A stretch of DNA of 64,000 nt from Pseudomonas sp. BCA17 (lineage in GTDB: Bacteria; Pseudomonadota; Gammaproteobacteria; Pseudomonadales; Pseudomonadaceae), in assembly GCF_004519405.1 (NCBI RefSeq), contig NZ_SGWI01000003.1:1-64000 (forward strand), given 5' to 3'. The notes beneath the pieces are model-generated. The model worked only from the letters and a program-made list of their open reading frames with translations. It ran no database searches and had not been told where the DNA came from. A program made the position numbers and the translations under genes. This document shows positions 9,371 to 16,976 of this stretch, piece by piece; the stretch's first letter is position 1, and every line of letters begins with the position of its first letter.

Positions 9371-9411
9371 TGGTACAGTTTCACTAAAATAAAAATTGAC
9401 CAGTACAGTTA
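9371..9411 (+). promoter_or_regulatory. Paired TACAGTT direct repeats upstream of the DUF2388 operon
   Basis: TGGTACAGTTT (9371-9381) and CAGTACAGTTA (9401-9411) are direct repeats whose TACAGTT cores start exactly 30 bp apart, close to three helical turns, separated by an A-rich bendable tract. The spacing is typical of a dimeric regulator binding one face of DNA. The cores match those in front of the DUF1127 gene, which suggests common control. The rest of 9242-9566 holds the terminator of the previous gene and presumably the promoter. Confidence 0.55.
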
Positions 9412-9566
9412 AATCGCACACTTCCGAACGGACAGACGACGGCTTAATATCCACCCACCACGTGGCGAACTTTGTAGAACAGGCGTCTGATGCCCAATAG
9501 CACCCATGTCCGTTTCACAGTGGCCGCTCTGCGCCGCCTTATTTGTTTATCTACAGGAGTTATCCC

Positions 9567-9887
9567 ATGTCCCGTCTACGCCTGCTGAGTGCTGCTGCCT
9601 TGTTGGCCCTCGCTGCCAACGCCAATGCAAGCAGCCTCATCGTGACCACCGACTCGATCGTCGGCGCGCTCAAAGCCACTTCCGACGCCAGCTCCGATGC
9701 GACCTCCTCCCTGCGTGACCACAAGGTGGTACAAGCCGCCCGTGACGATGCTGCCAGCTTCGTCGCCAGTGAAGGCGCCATCCGTGGCGTGAAACTGGAG
9801 AGCGCTCTGGCCCATATCCGCCAACAAGCGCCACAGTTGAATGCGGCGACTGATGCTCAGTTGGCCCAGGCGATCCTGGCGATCTGA
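9567..9887 (+). CDS. DUF2388 domain-containing secreted protein, copy 1
   Basis: A 106-aa protein with an N-terminal signal peptide (MSRLRLLSAAALLALAANANA, cleavage after ANA). The DUF2388 core reads DDAASFVASEG-x-IRG-x-KLESALAHIR, followed by a C-terminal LAQAILAI. The ATG at 9567 has an AGGAG ribosome site. It is the first of three paralogues in tandem. No function is known for the family; I infer export to the periplasm. A GC-rich hairpin follows at 9901-9925. Confidence 0.88.
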   Translation: MSRLRLLSAAALLALAANANASSLIVTTDSIVGALKATSDASSDATSSLRDHKVVQAARDDAASFVASEGAIRGVKLESALAHIRQQAPQLNAATDAQLAQAILAI

Positions 9888-9900
9888 TAACAGATGAAAT

Positions 9901-9925
9901 CCCGGCAGCGCGAGCCGCTGCCGGG
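9901..9925 (+). other. GC-rich hairpin between DUF2388 copies 1 and 2
   Basis: CCCGGCAGCG and CGCTGCCGGG form a perfect 10-bp stem with a 5-nt loop, 14 bp after the first DUF2388 stop. No T-run follows, so it is more likely an mRNA-stabilising or processing element than a full terminator. It could raise the yield of copy 1 over later genes. Confidence 0.55.
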
Positions 9926-9993
9926 CACCTCGGCGCTGGCTCTCGCCCGGGCATTGCGCTAGCCTTGGCGCTCGCTTTCAGTTGTCGAGACCC

Positions 9994-10302
9994 ATGGCTT
10001 TTTCATACCGCCTGTTGTTTGTTCCTGTTTTGATCTGCGCTTGCTGGCCACCACTGGCTTCAGCCTTTGATGTGTCCACCCAGAGCACCGTCATAAGTGC
10101 CTATGCCACCAGCAAGGTGACATCAGCGCCCTTTGACAGAAAAAGGTTACTGGCCGCCCAGGACGACGCTGCCGTATTTATAGCCACAGACGGCCAATGG
10201 CGGGGCGCACGACTGGAATCCGCACTGGATTACCTGCGCCGCACCCGGCCAAAACTTAACGCCAGCGACCTTGAACTGGCGCAAGCAATTCTCGTCCAAT
10301 AA
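9994..10302 (+). CDS. DUF2388 domain-containing secreted protein, copy 2 (divergent)
   Basis: A 102-aa paralogue of its neighbours, with a signal peptide (cleavage likely after ASA near residue 24) and the core DDAAVFIATDG-x-WRGARLESALDYLR, ending in LELAQAILVQ. It is the most diverged of the three: the Thr/Ser-rich middle segment is changed (SAPFDRKRLLAAQ in place of SSLRDHKVVQAAR). The ATG at 9994 is chosen; a TTG at 9982 would extend it by four residues. The ribosome site is weak. Function unknown. Confidence 0.82.
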   Translation: MAFSYRLLFVPVLICACWPPLASAFDVSTQSTVISAYATSKVTSAPFDRKRLLAAQDDAAVFIATDGQWRGARLESALDYLRRTRPKLNASDLELAQAILVQ

Positions 10303-10328
10303 TCATCTTTGTATTCTGGAGTTATTTC

Positions 10329-10649
10329 ATGCGTAGCCCGCTGATCGCCGCCGCTCTCGGCCTGCTGTTGTTGGCCGATGTTGCCCACGCACAAACCCTG
10401 AAGGCCACCAGCAACATCATCGTACGTGCGTCGGCCCGCACCATTGATTTCACCTCGGACACCACCACCTCCATCCGCGACTCCAAGATCGTGCGTGAAG
10501 CTCACGATGACGCCGCCAGCTTCGTCGCCTCCAATGGCGAAATCCGCGGTGCACAGCTGGAAGCCGCGTTCGATACCCTGCGAACCCGCGTGCCGGAAGC
10601 CCGCGATGCCAGTGACCAGACTCTCGCCGAAGCCATCCTCGCACTGTGA
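10329..10649 (+). CDS. DUF2388 domain-containing secreted protein, copy 3
   Basis: A 106-aa third paralogue with signal peptide (MRSPLIAAALGLLLLADVAHA) and the core DDAASFVASNGEIRGAQLEAAFDTLR, ending in LAEAILAL. A GGAG ribosome site precedes the ATG. It closely resembles copy 1, so the cluster probably arose by tandem duplication. Its TGA overlaps the GTG start of the next gene, coupling the two in translation. Function unknown. Confidence 0.87.
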   Translation: MRSPLIAAALGLLLLADVAHAQTLKATSNIIVRASARTIDFTSDTTTSIRDSKIVREAHDDAASFVASNGEIRGAQLEAAFDTLRTRVPEARDASDQTLAEAILAL

Positions 10650-12607
10650 GGCGCGTCGCCGCCTGGCTATTGGCCGGGGCTGTACTGTTCTGTGCAGGCG
10701 CCGCCCAGGCCAGCCTGCAACTGCGGCTCATAACCGATGGTTTGAGCCCGGCCGAACAGCAGGCCAGCCAGGCGTTGCTCGATGAAGCGATGCGCTCCTT
10801 GCCGCCGCGCTTTATCGAGCAGTTGGACCGGCGCATCGATGTCGGCTGGACCGACAAAATGCCTGAAAACGCCTACGGCCAAGCTTCTCTGGTGTCCGAA
10901 CTGGACCTTAACCGGAACCTGCTCGCCAGCCTGACCGATGGCAGCGCCGCCACCCAGAAAACCAATCGCCCCCACGGCACCGTGCGTCGCGAAATGCTCG
11001 CCACCGTGCTGCATGAACTGACCCACATCTATGACCGCGCACGTCTCTGGTCCAAAGATGACCGTGCACTGATCAATAGGTGCAGTCGCCAAAACAGCAT
11101 CACCGGCCTGATCGGCCTGCCCGACCAGTGCCGTGGCCAGCATGACCGCCGCTTTACACTCAGCGACGACCCACGCCTGCTGGACCTTGCCGGCTGGCCG
11201 CAATACGTCGGCCGCCGTGGCGAGCGAGAACAGCACAACCATCAAGTTGCCCGCAGCCCGGATATCTACGAAACCACCAGCCCGCTGGAGTTCGTGGCGG
11301 TCAACATGGAGTATTTTCTCCTCGACCCCAGCTACGCCTGCCGCCGACCCGCGCTGTTCCGCTACTACAAGGAACACTTCGGCTGGGCGCCACCTGCGCA
11401 GGACACCTGCGCCAAGACCTACGCGTTCCTGAACGCCGGCAACGACTTCGCCAAGACGCCGCTGGGCCAGATCGACCCCGAGCGCGTCTACGAAATCGAC
11501 TACCTGCTGGCCGAAGCCAACCAGAACCTGGTGAGCCGCTGGGGCCACAGCATGTTGCGCCTGGTGATCTGCGCTCCCGGTCGCCCGCGCGGCCCGGACT
11601 GCCGCCTGGACCTGGACCAGCACTTGGTACTGTCCTATCGCGCCTTCGTCGGTGACGTGCAACTGTCGAGCTGGGACGGCCTGATCGGCAAATACCCGTC
11701 GCGCTTGTTCGTACTGCCCCTGGCCCAAGTGATCGATGAATACACCAAAACCGAGCTGCGCGGTCTTGCCTCGGTGCCACTGAAGCTCAACCGCCAGGAA
11801 ATCAACGACACCGTCGAGCACGCTGCCGAAATGCACTGGAGCTACGATGGCAACTATTTCTTCATTTCCAACAATTGCGCAGTGGAAAGCCTGAAGCTGT
11901 TGCGCAGCGGCAGCGCCAATCCGCAGTTGACCGGCCTGGACAACATCACCCCCAACGGCTTGCTGGAAGTGCTCAGCGCCCGCGGCCTGGCCGATACCAG
12001 CGTACTCAACGACAAGCGCGAGGCGCTGCGCCTGGGTTATCACTTCGACTCGTTCCGCGAGCGCTACCAGGCCATGTTCGATGTGTTGCGCAAGCGTCTG
12101 CCGATCAAGCAGACCCAAGTCGAAGACTGGCTGTCCCTCGATGCGGCCGAACGACGCCAGTGGTTCAGCCAGGCCGACTTGCGCACCAGCGCCGCGCTGC
12201 TATTGCTGGAACAAGCCAGCTATCGCAGACAACTGATGCTGGCCCAGGACGAGGTCAAGCAACGCTATCTCAACGCCCGCGAGCTGAAAAATGGCGGTAT
12301 GGAAAAAGCCAACAACACCCTGCAGCAAATCCTCGCCAACAGTGGCTTCCTCAGCCGCCCGGCTGAACTGCTGGACAGCGGTGGCTACGGCCTGCCGCAA
12401 CCGTCGGAAGCCAAACGCCTGGAATCGGAAAGCGCCGAGCGCCAGAAGCAACTGCAATCGTTGACCGGCGATCTGGATAAAGAGGTGAGGGCGCTGCTGG
12501 ATCCTTCCCGCGCCAACGAGATTGCCGCCTGCGAAGCCAACCTCAAGCAGATGGGCGAACATCTGCGCAAGCTGCACAAGGCCGCCGGTGGCCTCGAACT
12601 TCCCTGA
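10646..12607 (+). CDS. Periplasmic protein with HELTH zincin-like motif and Lnb-like DUF4105 domain
   Basis: A 653-aa protein with a signal peptide (cleavage after AQA, residue 22). Residues 123-127 are HELTH, an HExxH zinc-binding signature, followed by Glu-rich SPLEFVAVNMEYF (212-224), which could give the third ligand. A second domain of the DUF4105 (Lnb N-terminal periplasmic) type shows RWGHSMLRL (His301) and NNCAVESL (Cys411), a Cys/His pair like that of NlpC/P60-type folds. The C-terminal 200 residues are helical and charged. The GTG start overlaps the stop of DUF2388 copy 3. Lnb proteins are described as lipoprotein N-acyltransferases; whether this protein has acyltransferase, protease or both activities is unknown. 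Confidence 0.8.
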   Translation: MRRVAAWLLAGAVLFCAGAAQASLQLRLITDGLSPAEQQASQALLDEAMRSLPPRFIEQLDRRIDVGWTDKMPENAYGQASLVSELDLNRNLLASLTDGSAATQKTNRPHGTVRREMLATVLHELTHIYDRARLWSKDDRALINRCSRQNSITGLIGLPDQCRGQHDRRFTLSDDPRLLDLAGWPQYVGRRGEREQHNHQVARSPDIYETTSPLEFVAVNMEYFLLDPSYACRRPALFRYYKEHFGWAPPAQDTCAKTYAFLNAGNDFAKTPLGQIDPERVYEIDYLLAEANQNLVSRWGHSMLRLVICAPGRPRGPDCRLDLDQHLVLSYRAFVGDVQLSSWDGLIGKYPSRLFVLPLAQVIDEYTKTELRGLASVPLKLNRQEINDTVEHAAEMHWSYDGNYFFISNNCAVESLKLLRSGSANPQLTGLDNITPNGLLEVLSARGLADTSVLNDKREALRLGYHFDSFRERYQAMFDVLRKRLPIKQTQVEDWLSLDAAERRQWFSQADLRTSAALLLLEQASYRRQLMLAQDEVKQRYLNARELKNGGMEKANNTLQQILANSGFLSRPAELLDSGGYGLPQPSEAKRLESESAERQKQLQSLTGDLDKEVRALLDPSRANEIAACEANLKQMGEHLRKLHKAAGGLELP

Positions 12608-12739
12608 AACCTCTTACATTCTGATCTGCATAAACTTCAAGACCGTGTGTCATTCCCCTACCCAACGAAAGCTGGCTGAAAGCTTACGCGTCTAGGATCG
12701 CCCCACTGTCGGCAACAGACCGACTGTTAACAACAACAA

Positions 12740-12844
12740 TGGTGATTCCCGATGTCCGTCCGTACCCGCCTGTTCAGCCCGACTCCCCCGTACGCCTCGT
12801 GCTTTTCGTTCTGCGCTGACCCCACCCGGTTCGCCATTCCCTAG
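12740..12844 (+). other. Possible short leader ORFs upstream of the citrate transporter
   Basis: Two overlapping short frames lie in the 262-bp spacer: an ATG at 12740 and an ATG at 12752 (30 codons ending at 12844, 25 bp before the transporter). Neither has a good ribosome site, and both may be chance. The spacer otherwise should hold the transporter promoter. Confidence 0.2.
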
Positions 12845-12869
12845 CCGCGCTACGCCTGGAGTTTTCCCT

Positions 12870-14177
12870 ATGCTGACTTTCCTTGGCTTTGCCATGGTCA
12901 TCACGTTCATGTTCCTGATCATGACCAAGCGCCTGTCCGCGCTGATCGCCTTGATCATCGTGCCGATCCTGTTCGCCCTGTTTGGGGGCTTCGCACCGGA
13001 GATAGGCCCAATGATGCTCGCGGGCATCACCAAGCTCGCGCCGACCGGCGTGATGCTGATGTTCGCCATTCTCTACTTTGCCCTGATGATCGACTCCGGC
13101 CTGTTCGACCCGGCCGTGCGCAAGATCCTCAAGATGGTCAAGGGCGACCCACTGAAAGTCTCGGTCGGCACCGCCGTACTGGCCCTGGTGGTGTCCCTGG
13201 ACGGTGACGGCGCCACCACTTACATGATCTGCGTGGCCGCCATGCTGCCGCTGTACCAGCGCATTGGCATGAGCCCGCGAATCATGGCCGGCCTGATCAT
13301 CCTCGCGGGTGGCGTGATGAACATGACCCCTTGGGGTGGCCCGACTGCGCGCGCCGCCAGTGCGCTGCATGTGGACCCATCGGACATATTTGTACCGATG
13401 ATCCCGGCCATGGCCGCCGGTGTGGTAGCGATCCTGGTGATTGCCTACCTGTACGGCAAGCGTGAGCGTGCCCGCCTGGGTGAACTGCACCTGCAGGGCG
13501 ACGAGATCGACCACAGCGAGATCAGCGTCTCGCAATACCCGGACGCTCGTCGTCCAAAGCTGATCTGGTTCAACGGCGCGCTGACCTTCGCCCTGATGTG
13601 CACCCTGATCGCCGGCCTGTTGCCGCTTCCGGTGCTGTTCATGGTGGCGTTCAGTATCGCCATGATCGTCAACTACCCGTGCCTGCAACAGCAAAAGGAC
13701 CGCGTCGCGGCCCACGCAGGAAGTGTGCTGGCAGTTGTCGGACTGATCTTCGCCGCCGGCATCTTCACCGGCATCCTGTCGGGCACAGGCATGGTCGACG
13801 CCATGTCCAAGAGCCTGCTGGCAGTCATCCCGGATGCACTGGGTCCGTACCTGGCCGTGATCACCGCATTGGTGAGCATGCCGTTTACCTTCTTCATGTC
13901 CAACGATGCGTTCTACTACGGCGTACTGCCGGTACTCGCCGAAGCCGCCAGCCACTACGGCATCACCGCCGTGGAAATGGCCCGGGCCTCCATTGTCGGC
14001 CAACCCGTACATTTGCTGAGCCCGCTGGTACCCTCGACCTATCTGCTGGTGGCCCTGGCCGGCATCGAGTTTGGCGATCACCAGCGCTTCACCCTCAAGT
14101 GGGCAGTGCTGGTATGCCTGTGCATAATGTTCGCCGCTTTACTGATGGGGATTTTCCCGCTGTTCAGCACTCTATAA
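12870..14177 (+). CDS. CitMHS family citrate:cation symporter
   Basis: A 435-aa integral membrane protein with about 12 helices. It belongs to the CitMHS family (citrate-Mg2+:H+ or citrate-Ca2+ symporters). Seen: the N-terminal MLTFLGFAMVITFMFLIMTKRLSALIALI, a conserved SLDGDGATTYMICVAAMLP loop and GGVMNMTPWGGPTARAASAL, which are typical. A GGAG site precedes the ATG. It is followed 65 bp later by terC, with no strong terminator between, so the two may share a transcript. Citrate uptake is the likely role; the co-transported metal cannot be told. Confidence 0.88.
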   Translation: MLTFLGFAMVITFMFLIMTKRLSALIALIIVPILFALFGGFAPEIGPMMLAGITKLAPTGVMLMFAILYFALMIDSGLFDPAVRKILKMVKGDPLKVSVGTAVLALVVSLDGDGATTYMICVAAMLPLYQRIGMSPRIMAGLIILAGGVMNMTPWGGPTARAASALHVDPSDIFVPMIPAMAAGVVAILVIAYLYGKRERARLGELHLQGDEIDHSEISVSQYPDARRPKLIWFNGALTFALMCTLIAGLLPLPVLFMVAFSIAMIVNYPCLQQQKDRVAAHAGSVLAVVGLIFAAGIFTGILSGTGMVDAMSKSLLAVIPDALGPYLAVITALVSMPFTFFMSNDAFYYGVLPVLAEAASHYGITAVEMARASIVGQPVHLLSPLVPSTYLLVALAGIEFGDHQRFTLKWAVLVCLCIMFAALLMGIFPLFSTL

Positions 14178-14242
14178 CCGTGACACCCCCGCCGCGCGGC
14201 GCTGCAGCTGGCGCGGTTTAACACTCGCTCAAAGGAATACAC

Positions 14243-15010
14243 ATGGAATGGCTGACCAATCCGGAGATCTGGATTGCCTTCTTCACCCTGACGGCCCTCG
14301 AGATCGTCCTGGGCATCGATAACATCATCATGATTTCGATCCTGGTCAGCCGCATGCCCAAGCATATGCAGGCGCGCACCCGAATCTTCGGCCTGGCCCT
14401 GGCCATGGTCACGCGAATCCTGTTGCTGCTGTCGATCACCTGGGTGATGCAACTCACCGCCGATCTGTTCGTGGTGTTTGGTCAAGGCATTTCCGGTCGC
14501 GACCTGATCCTGTTCTTCGGTGGTTTGTTCCTGCTGTGGAAAAGCTCCCAGGAGATGTACCACGCGCTGGAAGGTGAGGACGAAGCCCACGACGAGCCAA
14601 AGGGCGGCGGTGGCAAGTTCATCTACACCATCATCCAGATCGCGATCATTGACATCGTGTTCTCCCTGGACTCGGTGATCACCGCTGTCGGCATGGTGTC
14701 CCATGTGCCGGTCATGGTTGCTGCAATCATCGTGGCCGTACTGGTAATGATGATGGCTGCCGGCACCATCAGCGACTTCATCGACAAGCACCCGTCGCTG
14801 AAGATGCTGGCGTTGTCGTTCCTGCTGGTGGTGGGTACGGTGCTGATCGCCGAATCCTTCGACGTGCACGTGCCAAAAGGCTACGTCTACTTCGCCATGG
14901 CGTTCTCGCTGGCGGTTGAAGCGATCAACATCAAGATGCGCACCGCCATCGCGAAAAAGAAGAAACAGCAGGATCCGGTGAAACTGCGCAAGGACATCCC
15001 GGGTCAATAA
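14243..15010 (+). CDS. TerC family membrane protein
   Basis: A 255-aa protein with seven or eight membrane helices. The TerC signatures are ALEIVLGIDNIIMISIL (residues 18-34) and IDIVFSLDSVITAVG (about 138-152), each with the acidic residue inside the membrane thought to bind metal. TerC proteins of this short type export manganese or are linked to metal stress and to metalation of exported proteins. A good AAGGA ribosome site precedes the ATG. I looked for a manganese riboswitch in the 65-bp leader and saw none. Confidence 0.88.
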   Translation: MEWLTNPEIWIAFFTLTALEIVLGIDNIIMISILVSRMPKHMQARTRIFGLALAMVTRILLLLSITWVMQLTADLFVVFGQGISGRDLILFFGGLFLLWKSSQEMYHALEGEDEAHDEPKGGGGKFIYTIIQIAIIDIVFSLDSVITAVGMVSHVPVMVAAIIVAVLVMMMAAGTISDFIDKHPSLKMLALSFLLVVGTVLIAESFDVHVPKGYVYFAMAFSLAVEAINIKMRTAIAKKKKQQDPVKLRKDIPGQ

Positions 15011-15014
15011 ATCT

Positions 15015-15112
15015 GTAGGAATGAGCTAGCTCGCGAAGAACGCCAACGATAACGCGTGTCATCTGATAAACGCGGTGTCCTTGAATTTTTCGCGAGCAGC
15101 TCGCTCCTGGAG
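15015..15112. repeat. REPIN, GAGCTAGCTCGCGAA type
   Basis: Two inverted REP arms: GTAGGAATGAGCTAGCTCGCG (15015 onward) and TTCGCGAGCAGCTCGCTCCT (ending near 15109), flanking about 50 bp of unrelated sequence. This arrangement is a REP doublet as mobilised by RAYT transposases in fluorescent pseudomonads. Its core differs from the other REPs in this window, so it belongs to another subfamily. Confidence 0.8.
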
Positions 15113-15259
15113 ATGACAGTTTTGTTTCAATCCTCACTTCAGCTATGCGATGCTGGCGCAGAACCCATTCGCCAACTACAGCTTAACTACAAGACGTAGA
15201 ACGGCACGCGGCAACTTTCCTTCGCCCCGGTTGGGGCGCACCCACACGGGGGGCCGAGC

Positions 15260-16918
15260 ATGCTGACCTTGCTCAATCTGCTTTCCGCCGTGACCCTGCT
15301 GATCTGGGGCACGCACATCGTCCGTACCGGCATCTTGCGGGTCTACGGTTCCAACTTGCGCCAAGTCATCGGGCAGAACATGTCCAAACGCTGGCTGGCA
15401 TTTGTCGCCGGTATCCTGGTGACGGCCATGGTGCAGAGCAGTAACGCCACGGCCATGCTGGTGACGTCGTTCGTCGGCCAGGGCCTGATGGGGTTGACGC
15501 CCGCCCTGGCAACCATGCTTGGTGCCGACGTCGGTACTGCGTTGATGGCGCGGGTACTGACTTTCGATTTGTCCTGGCTTTCGCCGCTGCTGATTTTTCT
15601 CGGGGTGATTTTCTTCCTGTCGCGCAAACAGACACGGGCGGGGCAGATGGGCCGCGTCGGCATCGGCCTGGGCCTGATCATTCTGGCACTGCAATTGATC
15701 GTCGAAGCCGCCGGGCCGATTACCCATGCCCAGGGCGTCAAAGTCATCTTTGCCTCGCTGACCGGCGATATCTTGCTCGATGCCTTGGTCGGCGCCCTGT
15801 TCGCGATGATTTCCTACTCCAGCCTGGCCGCGGTGCTGCTGACCGCCACCCTGGCCGGTGCCGGCGTGATCGGCTTGCATGTGGCCATCGGTCTGGTGAT
15901 CGGCGCCAACATCGGCAGCGGCGTGCTGGCCTTCCTCAGTACCAATATGCAGAACGCCGCCGGGCGCCAGGTGGCCCTGGGCAGCCTGCTGTACAAACTG
16001 ATCGGCCTGTTGCTGATCATTCCGATACTCGACCCCCTCGTACGCTGGATGGACGGTTTGGACTACAGCGCCCAGGGCATGGTCATCACGTTCCACCTGC
16101 TCTACAACGTCAGCCGCTGCCTGATCCTGTTGCCCAGCATCGGCCCGATGGCCCGTCTTTGCGCCTGGTTGCTGCCGGAACAACCGGAGACCAATGGCAA
16201 GGCCAAGCCGCGCCACCTGGACCCGGCCTCCCTCGCCACACCCAGCCTGGCCCTGGCCAACGCCGCCCGAGAGACCTTGCGCCTGGGCGACCTGATCGAC
16301 AACATGCTCACCGCAATGCAAGAAGTGCTGCGCGGCAAACAGACCGCCATCACTCAGGAAATGCGCAGCCTCAGCGATGACGTCGAAGCGCTCTACAGCG
16401 CGATCAAGCTGTACCTCGCCCAAATGCCCCGTGAAGACCTCAGTGAACAGGACAGCCGTCGCTGGGCCGAGATCATCGAATTGTCGATCAACTTGAAACT
16501 GGCCGGCGACCTGATCGAACGCATGTTGCGCAAAGTCCAGCAGCAGAAAACCTCCCAACGCCGACAGTTCTCCGAGGTGGGCCTGGAAGAATTGACCGAC
16601 CTGCACGGCCAGTTGATCGCCAACCTGCGCCTGGGCCTGTCGGTGTTCCTCAGCGGCGACCCGGAAAGTGCCCGGCAGTTGCTGCGTGAGAAGCGCCGCT
16701 TTCGCGCCCAGGAACGGCGTTTGGCTCACGCTCATGTCAGCCGCCTGCAACGCAAAATCGTACAAAGCCTGGAGACCAGCTCCCTGCACCTGGAACTGAT
16801 TGCCGACATGAAACGCCTCAACTCGTTGTTTTGCAGCAGCGCTTATGTAGTGTTGGAAACCTCTGACACTGGTGCACTCTCCGCCGAAGAAATTGCCGAC
16901 ATAACCCATTCGCCCTGA
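15260..16918 (+). CDS. Na/Pi cotransporter family protein with PhoU-like domain
   Basis: A 552-aa protein. Residues 1-300 hold the duplicated Na+/Pi cotransporter (NptA/YjbB) core, with the paired QSS-type motifs (VTAMVQSSNATAMLVTSFV near 54-72 and FAMISYSSLAAVLLTATLAG near 180-200). Residues 340-540 form helical PhoU-like repeats (DLIDNMLTAMQEVL, AGDLIERMLRKV). It probably moves phosphate across the inner membrane, often as an exporter in proteobacteria. The ATG at 15260 begins the conserved MLTLLNLLSAVTLLIWG. It is transcribed toward the M16 peptidase with a 58-bp gap. Confidence 0.87.
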   Translation: MLTLLNLLSAVTLLIWGTHIVRTGILRVYGSNLRQVIGQNMSKRWLAFVAGILVTAMVQSSNATAMLVTSFVGQGLMGLTPALATMLGADVGTALMARVLTFDLSWLSPLLIFLGVIFFLSRKQTRAGQMGRVGIGLGLIILALQLIVEAAGPITHAQGVKVIFASLTGDILLDALVGALFAMISYSSLAAVLLTATLAGAGVIGLHVAIGLVIGANIGSGVLAFLSTNMQNAAGRQVALGSLLYKLIGLLLIIPILDPLVRWMDGLDYSAQGMVITFHLLYNVSRCLILLPSIGPMARLCAWLLPEQPETNGKAKPRHLDPASLATPSLALANAARETLRLGDLIDNMLTAMQEVLRGKQTAITQEMRSLSDDVEALYSAIKLYLAQMPREDLSEQDSRRWAEIIELSINLKLAGDLIERMLRKVQQQKTSQRRQFSEVGLEELTDLHGQLIANLRLGLSVFLSGDPESARQLLREKRRFRAQERRLAHAHVSRLQRKIVQSLETSSLHLELIADMKRLNSLFCSSAYVVLETSDTGALSAEEIADITHSP

Positions 16919-16976
16919 ACGTACGATGGCCCGTGAAGTCAGTTAACAGTGGACCTCACCCGCCGGGAAGCTTGTT

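Noticed and set aside
10667..12118. A 483-aa minus-strand frame opposite the DUF4105 gene
   Set aside because: Composition (Gln/Ala/Val/Gly/His) is that of an antisense frame, there is no recognisable family, and the plus strand has a signal peptide and coherent motifs.
9001..12607. CRISPR-like array from repeated motifs in the DUF2388 region
   Set aside because: The repeats are short operator-like motifs and protein-coding paralogues, not regularly spaced direct repeats with spacers.
14178..14242. Manganese (yybP-ykoY) riboswitch ahead of terC
   Set aside because: The spacer is only 65 nt and lacks the conserved paired loops.
15176..16909. A 577-aa minus-strand frame opposite the Na/Pi transporter
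   Set aside because: It is Gln/His-rich antisense sequence with no domain; the plus strand gives a well-formed membrane protein.
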